Below the pieces are notes generated by a model. It did no database searches. It had not been told where the DNA came from and was given only the letters and a program-made list of their open reading frames with translations. A program made the translations under genes and the position numbers. Source: Deltaproteobacteria bacterium (GTDB taxonomy: Bacteria > Desulfobacterota > DSM-4660 > Desulfatiglandales > Desulfatiglandaceae). Taken from it: 45,850 nt of DNA. The stretch spans positions 1-45,850 of the forward strand of contig JAJDOH010000214.1 of NCBI GenBank assembly GCA_022340265.1. The letters are read 5' to 3'. Positions 23,084-29,952 of the stretch are shown here, piece by piece (within the stretch, counting starts at the first letter, position 1; each line of letters begins with the position of its first letter).

Positions 23084-25059
23084 GGCAAAAACGCTTTCAG
23101 AATGTCAAAAGCCTCCTCACTTGTTTGATCCCTTTTGTGTATCACAACCCGTTTCTCCTCCATTTTCCGGGGAGACCAGACCATCCATCTCGGAACCATC
23201 CGGCTGATCCACGCGTGCCCTTCCATCATTGTTGCGGCGCCTGTCACCAAAATGCGTTCGCCATTTTCAATGCCCAGCACCTCTGCCGTTTCCGGATGAA
23301 TCTGCACGGCATTTTCCGTTATCAGCTCCCGGGTCCAGGGCCACCAGTGAACCACATCGTTGGTGCGGGAAATCACTCGGGTGGCCTGAAAATGAAGGGG
23401 GAATCGATCCGCTTCATCGGGTCCAATCGTGATTTCAATGCTGGCCGGTGCATGCATGGGAGTGATTTTCCGGGGGGCTTCTTTATCTTGAACAGGCCAG
23501 CGCAAGAGCTTCGAAGTATCTTGCAGTTGATCCACCTGACACCCTGAGGTTTCAGGAGAACGTTCGAGAATCCAGTTGTAAAACGCTCTGTGATCGGCCA
23601 AACCATTTTCTTTTTTCCACGGAAAGTATTCCTCCCACCCGAAACGCTGGGCCAGACGAATCCAAAAACCCAGGCCGGAACGACAGGCGTCGCTGGGCCA
23701 CACGATTCGGTTCCCCCACTGGATGGTCCGGTCATTGGTGAAAGACAAACCGTCTCTTTCAGCCCATACCGCCGCCGGAAAGACCATGTGCGCCATCCTG
23801 CGGGTCAGGTTGGGATATGAACCGAAATAGGCAATAAGGTCCATTTCATTTACACGAGGCTGAAACGGAGAAAAAAAATCGTTCAGGCAGTTACCCGTAC
23901 AGATCAGGGCTTTGGGTTCCATCTCACCGGAAACTTCGGCCCAATCGGTGTTAAACTGGTATGGCGCAAGACTGGTTTTCTTAACAGCGGGAAATTTATC
24001 CTCGGCACTTGAGATATCGCCGCTGGTATTCAGCCTGGGCCATCCGGATTCAAGGGGATACCAGCCGCCGCCGATGTTGTCAGCCCATCCCATGGCGCGA
24101 GCCATGGTAGACCAGATGCCGTGATGGGGAAAAAACGCCAACCGTTTACCGGTTACCAGGGTGAGAGATTTATTACCGGCAAGAAAGCGGGCCATGGGAA
24201 GGAGGTTCTCCGCCGCAAGACCGATTTTCTCTTCGACATTATCGAGAGACATCTCGCTAAAAGAGGTCAGCCATGCCTTCGGTTCAAGAACTCTGTTCTT
24301 GACGGACTCCTGTGTACAGAAACCTTCCTCCATGAGCATCTTCATCAGGACCAGACCCAGAAGGTTGCCGCTTTCAGGTCGGATAACGATGGCCATATCG
24401 GCCTTGGACAAGGTCGTGGTAAATCGGGTATCCACTGCAAGCACCCTAGCGCCTCGCTGCTGCGCATCAAGAACCCAGCCGAATGCCACAGGATGGGTGG
24501 TTGCCAGATCTGCCTCCATCAGAAAAATGCATCTGCTTTCCAACCAACTCGAACATGATGCCCACGGATCGATCAGATCGTCCGGAGGCATTAGATCTTT
24601 CGGTTCACCCAGCGGATGGTAAACGTGCGGCGTCCCCCATAGTTTGGCGAAGCGCAGCGCGCCGAGAAAGAAATCAAGCCCTGCTTCCGGATCACAACCC
24701 ACCACCAATGACTCAGGCCCATGCCGGTCTTTGGTTTTTCGGAGCCGTTCAGCCAGCAAATCCAGTCCCTTTTCCCAGTTATCCACGGCCTCGAAGGGAC
24801 CCTTTAGTCCGTCGCGGGTTGCCGGAAGCGTGATCCGATCCGGATGGGTCACGCCCTGGACGAAAGCCATGCCTTTCGCGCAAAGTCTTCCTCTGCTGAT
24901 GGGATGCGTTTCATCCCCCTGAATATCCACGATCCTTTCATCTTTGACATAAGCCAAAAGACCGCACCCCACAGTACATTCCTGACAAACCGTGCGAATC
25001 GCCCGATCATGGTTTTTGCTTGTTCCGGAAAAGCGCCTTAACGGTTCATGGGTCAGCAT
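23080..25059 (-). CDS. Molybdopterin oxidoreductase-like (FdhA-type) protein, likely lacking the Mo-ligand Cys/Sec
   Basis: 659 residues. The N-terminal 4Fe-4S ligands are C25, C28, C32 and C60 (CQECTVGC, RLCAKG). ATTHPVAFG and SGNLL-type segments and a C-terminal MopB-like domain (IHPETAEVLGIENGERI) are present. In formate dehydrogenases and relatives the metal-binding Cys or Sec falls in a V-C/U-H-G-P motif; the equivalent here reads V-Y-H-P with Tyr147 (by-eye alignment). A bis-pterin may still bind. It is the first gene of the operon, with AAGGAGTT before the ATG at 25059. A formate-dehydrogenase function is not safe to assign. Confidence 0.8.
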   Translation of the reverse strand: MLTHEPLRRFSGTSKNHDRAIRTVCQECTVGCGLLAYVKDERIVDIQGDETHPISRGRLCAKGMAFVQGVTHPDRITLPATRDGLKGPFEAVDNWEKGLDLLAERLRKTKDRHGPESLVVGCDPEAGLDFFLGALRFAKLWGTPHVYHPLGEPKDLMPPDDLIDPWASCSSWLESRCIFLMEADLATTHPVAFGWVLDAQQRGARVLAVDTRFTTTLSKADMAIVIRPESGNLLGLVLMKMLMEEGFCTQESVKNRVLEPKAWLTSFSEMSLDNVEEKIGLAAENLLPMARFLAGNKSLTLVTGKRLAFFPHHGIWSTMARAMGWADNIGGGWYPLESGWPRLNTSGDISSAEDKFPAVKKTSLAPYQFNTDWAEVSGEMEPKALICTGNCLNDFFSPFQPRVNEMDLIAYFGSYPNLTRRMAHMVFPAAVWAERDGLSFTNDRTIQWGNRIVWPSDACRSGLGFWIRLAQRFGWEEYFPWKKENGLADHRAFYNWILERSPETSGCQVDQLQDTSKLLRWPVQDKEAPRKITPMHAPASIEITIGPDEADRFPLHFQATRVISRTNDVVHWWPWTRELITENAVQIHPETAEVLGIENGERILVTGAATMMEGHAWISRMVPRWMVWSPRKMEEKRVVIHKRDQTSEEAFDILKAFLP

Positions 25060-25146
25060 TTAAACTCCTTCAGACGGTCCACACTGCAAATATTGCGAAG
25101 GGAATTTTGTATTGATTAACCAGCACATCTTAAAGGAGGAACAGCA

Positions 25147-25206
25147 ATGTTTGTGCCAAAAAAAATAAATTGCGGAAAAGCGAAATATCCGCATAAATTC
25201 ACATAA
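25147..25206 (+). CDS. Nineteen-codon mini-ORF with a strong ribosome binding site
   Basis: The ATG at 25147 is preceded by AAAGGAGGAACAGCA, among the best Shine-Dalgarno sequences in the window, and the frame closes with TAA after 19 codons. The peptide is basic and has one Cys (MFVPKKINCGKAKYP...). It lies between the divergent molybdopterin-type gene and moaA. It could be a leader peptide, a small regulatory protein or a peptide substrate; nothing else supports a function. Such a ribosome binding site by chance would be unusual. Confidence 0.4.
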   Translation: MFVPKKINCGKAKYPHKFT

Positions 25207-25619
25207 GAATTGGCTTTTACCGAGGCTCTAAGCACAAGGTCCACAAGTCATCTACGGGGAGAAATGCCCCATCCATTAAACTTTTATCGCACATTAACTA
25301 CCTGATATCATGTTTTATTATATCCATTTGGGGTTAGACGGGGTCAAAGTGGATATATATGAGGCATTTCGGAAGCCGCTTTTCACAGGGGTTAGGGGCC
25401 AGTGGCCACGGGCCGGTAGCAAATGTTTTTTTCTTTTCCCTCTATAATCCTGATCCCCGACCGCTTGCCCCTGATCCCTGACTCCTAAATCAGGGATATG
25501 TGGTGCGTTTTTTGCAAAGCCTTGCCGGATTAATGTCGATTTTTTGAAAAGAGCATCCTTCGCGCTGTGACTTTATTCCATGCCGTGGATGTAGAAAATC
25601 GTGGGCGAGGCTTTTTAGT
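25207..25619. other. Non-coding stretch upstream of moaA with an inverted repeat
   Basis: 413 bases without a gene. It holds a perfect 8-bp inverted repeat, TATATCCA (25319-25326) and TGGATATA (25350-25357), flanking a G-rich 23-base loop that contains GGGGT twice. Around 25445-25500 the sequence CCTGATCCC is repeated in a low-complexity C-rich tract. I could not fit a molybdenum-cofactor riboswitch here by eye. Confidence 0.4.
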
Positions 25620-26606
25620 ATGGGTAGTGTGGATCGGTTCAACCGGCACATCAATTATCTCAGGGTTGCCATTACGGATCGCTGCAACCTGAGATGCTTT
25701 TACTGTATGCCGCACAAAGGCGTTGTTCAATATGCCCATTCAGAAATACTCACCTACGAAGAAATACTCCGTATCGTCCAAACGGCAGCTAAAATCGGGT
25801 TTAACAAAGTCCGTCTCACCGGCGGTGAACCGCTTGTTAGACGCGGTATCCACGAATTGGTCCAACGGCTCTCCGGTATTCCTGAAATCGATGATTTGGC
25901 GATGACAACCAATGGCGTGTATTTGGATCAAACGGCGGAACGGTTGTTCCACGCCGGTTTAAAGAGAATCAACATCAGTCTGGATACGCTGAACCCCGTT
26001 AAATTTTACAGAATCACCCGGACCGACAAATTCAATACCGTTTGGAAGAGCATCTCCACGGCAGAATCGACCGGATTTGCACCCATCAAGATCAACGTCG
26101 TGGTGATACGGGGTGTGAACGACGATGAGATCGGCACCTTTGCCCGCTTGTCCTTAGGCAAACCCTATGCGATCCGTTTTATTGAGTACATGCCCATCGG
26201 GTGTGATAATGACTGGCGGCCGGAAAGGTTTATGTCGGTAAGCGAAATAAAGGCACGGGTGGAAACCATTTCCACCCTGCAGCCTGTGCCGCAGACCCAC
26301 GTGGACGGTCCGGCTGAACGCTATCGTTTCGCTTCCGGCAGGGGAGAAATCGGTTTTATCGGGGCCATCAGTCGGCATTTCTGCCGTTCCTGCAACCGTC
26401 TCCGCCTGACCCCCGATGGTACACTGCGGCCTTGTCTGATGTTGGATGAAGAGATCGATGTGAAGACCCCGCTTCGAAAAGGGTGTACTGCGCAGGATCT
26501 GGAAACACTTTTTCATCAGGCCATTGCGTTAAAGCCAAAGCGTCCGCCCGTGCCGCTGTGCAACAGTATGGGCAGCGGGCGTATGATGTCGCGCATAGGG
26601 GGGTGA
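25620..26606 (+). CDS. moaA: GTP 3',8-cyclase, molybdenum cofactor biosynthesis protein A
   Basis: 328 residues, full length. The radical SAM cluster is C22-x3-C26-x2-C29 (RCNLRCFYC), followed by RLTGGEPLVRRG. The second, GTP-binding 4Fe-4S cluster motif is FCRSCNRLRLTPDG...PCL, and the C-terminus is the conserved Gly-Gly that is needed for activity. MoaA converts GTP to 3',8-cH2GTP, the first step of pyranopterin synthesis, needed by the tungsten or molybdenum enzymes of the neighbouring operon. GGGCGAGG lies upstream of the ATG at 25620. It stands alone; moaC and others are not next to it. Confidence 0.97.
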   Translation: MGSVDRFNRHINYLRVAITDRCNLRCFYCMPHKGVVQYAHSEILTYEEILRIVQTAAKIGFNKVRLTGGEPLVRRGIHELVQRLSGIPEIDDLAMTTNGVYLDQTAERLFHAGLKRINISLDTLNPVKFYRITRTDKFNTVWKSISTAESTGFAPIKINVVVIRGVNDDEIGTFARLSLGKPYAIRFIEYMPIGCDNDWRPERFMSVSEIKARVETISTLQPVPQTHVDGPAERYRFASGRGEIGFIGAISRHFCRSCNRLRLTPDGTLRPCLMLDEEIDVKTPLRKGCTAQDLETLFHQAIALKPKRPPVPLCNSMGSGRMMSRIGG

Positions 26607-26795
26607 TCGATTTCGATGATGAAGCCCTATGTGAACCTTCGAAGCCGTTTGGATTTTCTTGTTTAGGCTTTGGATTCACGCCATTTTGATAGCAAAGGGG
26701 GTTGGTAGCCATATGCTAGATGCATAAGAAAACTTTTTTCATTTTGCATGTAAAACCTTAGTCTACACAAAACAGTTAAATAAGGAGGGATGGAA

Positions 26796-27329
26796 ATGAC
26801 ATTAGCAGTTCTTGTAGCAATCAGCGTAATGTGGGTACCCTTGGCGATTTTTTTGTTGGGTAAAGGTGAGGGCAAAAGCACCGGCGCCGTCTGCGGCATG
26901 GTGGGAACGGTTGTGATCATCGGTGCGATTCTCCAAGCAGCCGTTTTCAAGGATGGATTCGTTGCCGGGTTGCTCTTTGCACATGGTCTCTTGTACTGCA
27001 TTACTTCCTATGCCCTGGTAACCGGCGTGGAAGATGGCCTCAATACCGTCGCCAACGTCAGTTTTACGGTGGCCATTGTCTCCCTCATCTACGCCATTCT
27101 CTTCTTCACCGGCGGACCGGTCCTGGAAGGCGGCAAGCGATTGCTGGAATCCAGTAACTATTTTGGATTTGCCTGTCTGGGTTACACGGTCCTTACTATC
27201 GAAGTATGGGGGTTCGGTTACGGCAAGTGTCCGGCCAAGCTTCTGGCCTGGTCGCTTATCCTGTGGGCTTTTATCGGACTGTATGTCCCTGCGTTCTGGC
27301 TATTTACTTCCGGTACGCTGCCGTTCTAA
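26796..27329 (+). CDS. Polytopic membrane protein, AmiS/UreI-like
   Basis: 177 residues from the ATG at 26796, chosen because AAGGAGGG would be directly adjacent to the ATG at 26790 but is seven bases from this one. It is almost entirely hydrophobic, with about six membrane helices. The closing VPAFWLF and the W-x-L-I-L-W-A-F-I-G-L-Y-VPA segment resemble AmiS/UreI-type urea or amide channels. Family assignment is tentative. No urease or amidase gene is adjacent, though an amidohydrolase of unknown substrate follows 70 bases downstream. Confidence 0.55.
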   Translation: MTLAVLVAISVMWVPLAIFLLGKGEGKSTGAVCGMVGTVVIIGAILQAAVFKDGFVAGLLFAHGLLYCITSYALVTGVEDGLNTVANVSFTVAIVSLIYAILFFTGGPVLEGGKRLLESSNYFGFACLGYTVLTIEVWGFGYGKCPAKLLAWSLILWAFIGLYVPAFWLFTSGTLPF

Positions 27330-27339
27330 ATAATTCCGG

Positions 27340-27375
27340 GGGACAGCCGCTGTTATAAGTGGACAGGGCTGTCCC
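27340..27375 (+). terminator. Possible terminator hairpin between the membrane protein and the Pup locus
   Basis: GGGACAGCC (27340-27348) and GGCTGTCCC (27367-27375) form a perfect 9-bp stem with an 18-base loop, followed by TTTG. The T tract is short, so termination would be weak. A nested repeat of GGACAG at 27361 allows an alternative fold. Confidence 0.4.
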
Positions 27376-27399
27376 TTTGTCACAAGATATCGAGGCTGT

Positions 27400-28662
27400 A
27401 TGCAAACCAGCGAGTCTTATATCGGATTTTCACCCCTTCCGGACCCATCCGACATCGTGACGGCATTGCTCAATGATCCTTTCGACGTTCGCTGGCGGGT
27501 CGTCAGACAGCTTTTTCGCATTAAGGAACGGCGTGACCGGGAAAATCTCATTCAAGCACTTCAGCCCTATCTTTATGAGGTGAATGATTCCAGGGTCAAA
27601 AACCGTATCATCCTTGCCCTTCAGGCGTTGCACCGGCCCCTGGACATAAATAATTACGTCCTGGTCAAGGACAAAGGTGCCTTTAACCCCGCGGAAGTTG
27701 AAGATCTCGGTACTGAAGAAATCGGAGCATCAGCCGTACCGAATTTTTTTCCGGTGGTGGATTTTCATATCCATCCCAAAATGCCCGATTTGAAATTCCT
27801 TGCCGATATGCATGCGGCCGGTGTCACTCACGGGGTGATTCTGGCCACGGACACGGACCCCGAAGATGTGGAACGTCCGGAAATTCGCAATATGCTGAAA
27901 GAAGCGTTCTCCGGCACGACCCAATCCAGTCACATGCCCTTTGAATCCTTATTGAAACATATCAAAGCCGGCCTCCACTCCCCCACCGATGTGTCCAACC
28001 GGGACGTGGCGGATTGGGTCCGGAACTATCCGGATATCCTCATCGGTTTCGGATCCATAAATCTATCCAAGGACCCGGCATATGTTGAAGAGACACTTGA
28101 GGCGCTGGAACGGATGAATGTGCGGGGTATTAACCTCCTGCCTCACGCCCAGTTTTTCAATCCATCGGAAAGCGAAAATATGGCCGTTATATTTGACTAC
28201 TGTCGTCGAACCGGCTCGATTATCATATCGCATTCGGGATGCGCCCCCGGTCCCTTTGAAATTCCGGAGCTCTGCCGGAACGCACGCCCGAATCTGTGGG
28301 AACCGCTTTTGGCAAAATATCCGGATGTTCCCCTTGTTTTGGCCCATTTCGGTTCTTACAGCAAGGAAATACCGGGGATCTGGCTTTTTGAAGCCCTTCA
28401 GCTGGGGAAAAAATACCGAAACGTATATGCGGATCTGGCTTCTGTGGAGTGGCTTCTGGATCGTGAAAATGTGGTTCGGGAAATTCGGAAAACCATAGGG
28501 TTTGACCGCATTTTATTTGCATCCAATTATCCCCATTTCCAGGCATCGGATGCCAGTCTGGCCTATGTTGTCAGCGGCATCAAAGCAAACACAACGCTTA
28601 CCCCTAAGGAAAAACGGAAAGTTCTGGGTGAAAATGCTGCCCGTTTATTGAACATCGCCTGA
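27400..28662 (+). CDS. Amidohydrolase-like protein with N-terminal extension, copy 2 (Pup locus)
   Basis: 420 residues, paralogous along its whole length to the protein at 6703-7992: the extension with DPFDVRWRVVRQLFR, then FHIHPKMPDLKFL (H123, H125), SHSGCAPGPFE and LAHFGSY. The last metal-centre residue differs. Copy 1 has FATDYP with Asp385, whereas this copy has FASNYP with Asn376. In Amidohydro_2 enzymes that Asp is a metal ligand and catalytic base, so this copy may be inactive or altered. It is the first gene of the rightward series leading to the Pup genes. Start ATG 27400 has GAGG nearby. Confidence 0.85.
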   Translation: MQTSESYIGFSPLPDPSDIVTALLNDPFDVRWRVVRQLFRIKERRDRENLIQALQPYLYEVNDSRVKNRIILALQALHRPLDINNYVLVKDKGAFNPAEVEDLGTEEIGASAVPNFFPVVDFHIHPKMPDLKFLADMHAAGVTHGVILATDTDPEDVERPEIRNMLKEAFSGTTQSSHMPFESLLKHIKAGLHSPTDVSNRDVADWVRNYPDILIGFGSINLSKDPAYVEETLEALERMNVRGINLLPHAQFFNPSESENMAVIFDYCRRTGSIIISHSGCAPGPFEIPELCRNARPNLWEPLLAKYPDVPLVLAHFGSYSKEIPGIWLFEALQLGKKYRNVYADLASVEWLLDRENVVREIRKTIGFDRILFASNYPHFQASDASLAYVVSGIKANTTLTPKEKRKVLGENAARLLNIA

Positions 28663-28714
28663 TTCGATGAAAATTATGATTCAGGTTAAAGGCGGTTGAC
28701 CGGGAGGGGCAATT

Positions 28715-29554
28715 TTGGATACCCTTGAAACAATTCGCAACAAATTTTCAAGTTTGGCCGAACTCCCGGACGAAGAGATCGACCTCGTGGGCGCCACACT
28801 AATCATTGCCCGAATCTCTTACCCCCGGTTGGATGAAACGGTCTACCGACGGTATCTGAGCGAATTGACGGAAAGGCTTCGATCTCGGTTAAATGAGACC
28901 GACCGACCGGTCGCGATGATTGAAAAACTAAATCGGATTTTATTTGAGGAGGAGGGATTTCGAGGCAACCGGCATAACTACTTTGAGCCCGACAACAGCT
29001 TTATAAACCGGGTGATAGACCGGAAACTCGGTATCCCCATCACATTGTCGCTCATATACACTGAAGTCGGTAAACAGGCCGGTATGAATCTATCCGGTAT
29101 ATCGTTACCGGTGCATTTTATCGCGGCTTTATTCCATGAATCGGGTAGAATCCTGATTGATCCTTTCAACCACGGAGAGATTCTTTCAGAAAAGGAGTGC
29201 CGAACCATTGTCCGGCGCCGGCTGGGCGAAGAAAGCGCCTTCGACACCCGGCAGTTGAACCCCGCCGGACCCAAGGAGATGCTGATCCGCATGCTCAGGA
29301 ATTTAAAAGCCATCTATCTTAAGACCCACAATGACATGAAAGCCTTTCAGATGCTGCACTGGATCCTAACCCTTGATCCCGGTTCAGGGGCCGAACTGCG
29401 GGAGAGAGGCCTTTTGTATGAGGCGATGGGCAATACCGATCGGGCTGCCAAAGATCTTGAACGGTATATTGCGCTTTCCCCGGGAAAAGAAACCGAAAGG
29501 ATAATCGGGAGTAAAATCGAGGAACTTAAAAAAAAGAGCACGAGGCTGCATTAG
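28715..29554 (+). CDS. SirB1-family transglutaminase-like protein with C-terminal TPR
   Basis: 279 residues, starting at a TTG at 28715 that has GGGAGGGG five bases upstream. The segment NYFEPDNSFINRVIDRKLGIPITLSLIYTEV...GISLPVHFIA is the SirB1 (transglutaminase-like core) signature; IDPFNHGEILS follows. The C-terminal 90 residues form helical repeats resembling tetratricopeptides (LRNLKAIYLKTHNDMKAFQML, ERGLLYEAMGNTDRAAKDLE). SirB1-type proteins lack a proven activity and are thought to be scaffolds or proteins with a catalytic triad remnant. It lies 52 bases after the amidohydrolase and 16 before the zinc finger gene. Confidence 0.85.
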   Translation: MDTLETIRNKFSSLAELPDEEIDLVGATLIIARISYPRLDETVYRRYLSELTERLRSRLNETDRPVAMIEKLNRILFEEEGFRGNRHNYFEPDNSFINRVIDRKLGIPITLSLIYTEVGKQAGMNLSGISLPVHFIAALFHESGRILIDPFNHGEILSEKECRTIVRRRLGEESAFDTRQLNPAGPKEMLIRMLRNLKAIYLKTHNDMKAFQMLHWILTLDPGSGAELRERGLLYEAMGNTDRAAKDLERYIALSPGKETERIIGSKIEELKKKSTRLH

Positions 29555-29570
29555 AATTCTGCGAGGACCC

Positions 29571-29909
29571 ATGGAAGATCGAGATTTGGAAAAGCTTGAG
29601 CATGGCAACCCCATCCTTGAGGTGGCCGTTGAGTTGGGGATCAAGATTAAGAGCAACACGGGCATATGTTTTCGAAGTGACCGTCATGCCGATGTTCCTG
29701 GAGAATTTACCCTGTTTTTCGACCTGGCGAAAAACAGTTTTTTCTGTAAGGACTGTAGGGATGTGGGCGGGAACGTCATTGACCTGGTCTGCCTGTACCG
29801 GGGTTGCGATCGTGAAAAGGCCATTAATTGGCTAAAACACCGAATCGAATTCGACCTGGAAACACGGGAACTGTATTACCAAAAGAATAAAAAGGGTAAA
29901 AGGAAATAA
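29571..29909 (+). CDS. Stand-alone CHC2-type (DnaG-like) zinc finger protein
   Basis: 112 residues. The centre reads GICFRSDRHADVPGEFTLFFDLAKNSFFCKDC, then GGNVIDLVCLYRGCDREKAINWL. This resembles the CHC2 zinc ribbon of bacterial primase, with C-x-H-x(about 20)-C-x2-C and the following GGxxIDxV. In DnaG that domain contacts template DNA. Here it is alone with a lysine-rich C-terminus, so it cannot be a primase. It might bind nucleic acid or protein. It is between the SirB1-type gene and the ATPase and followed by a terminator-like hairpin. Confidence 0.7.
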   Translation: MEDRDLEKLEHGNPILEVAVELGIKIKSNTGICFRSDRHADVPGEFTLFFDLAKNSFFCKDCRDVGGNVIDLVCLYRGCDREKAINWLKHRIEFDLETRELYYQKNKKGKRK

Positions 29910-29917
29910 ATCTTTCA

Positions 29918-29943
29918 AGAACTCCCTTTTTGGAGTTTTTTTT
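29918..29943 (+). terminator. Intrinsic terminator or attenuator directly before the ATPase gene
   Basis: AACTCC (29920-29925) pairs with GGAGTT (29932-29937) around a 6-base loop, and the stem is followed by a run of eight T in all (29936-29943). This is a textbook intrinsic terminator form. The ATPase start codon is at 29953, only 10 bases after the T run, which is too close for a separate promoter. So it either attenuates transcription into the Pup genes, or the hairpin does not terminate. Confidence 0.75.
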
Positions 29944-29952
29944 GAGGCCATC

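Noticed and set aside
25445-25500. CCTGATCCC direct repeats as a CRISPR-like array
   Set aside because: Only short, irregular copies in a low-complexity tract; no regular spacers and no cas genes.
25207-25619. Molybdenum cofactor riboswitch upstream of moaA
   Set aside because: I could not recognise the conserved Moco motif core; only an inverted repeat and C-rich repeats are seen. A covariance search would decide it.
27361-27374. GGACAG-GG-CTGTCC palindrome as a separate operator
   Set aside because: It is better explained as part of the larger 9-bp hairpin with the GGGACAGCC at 27340; the short loop makes it a poor independent stem.
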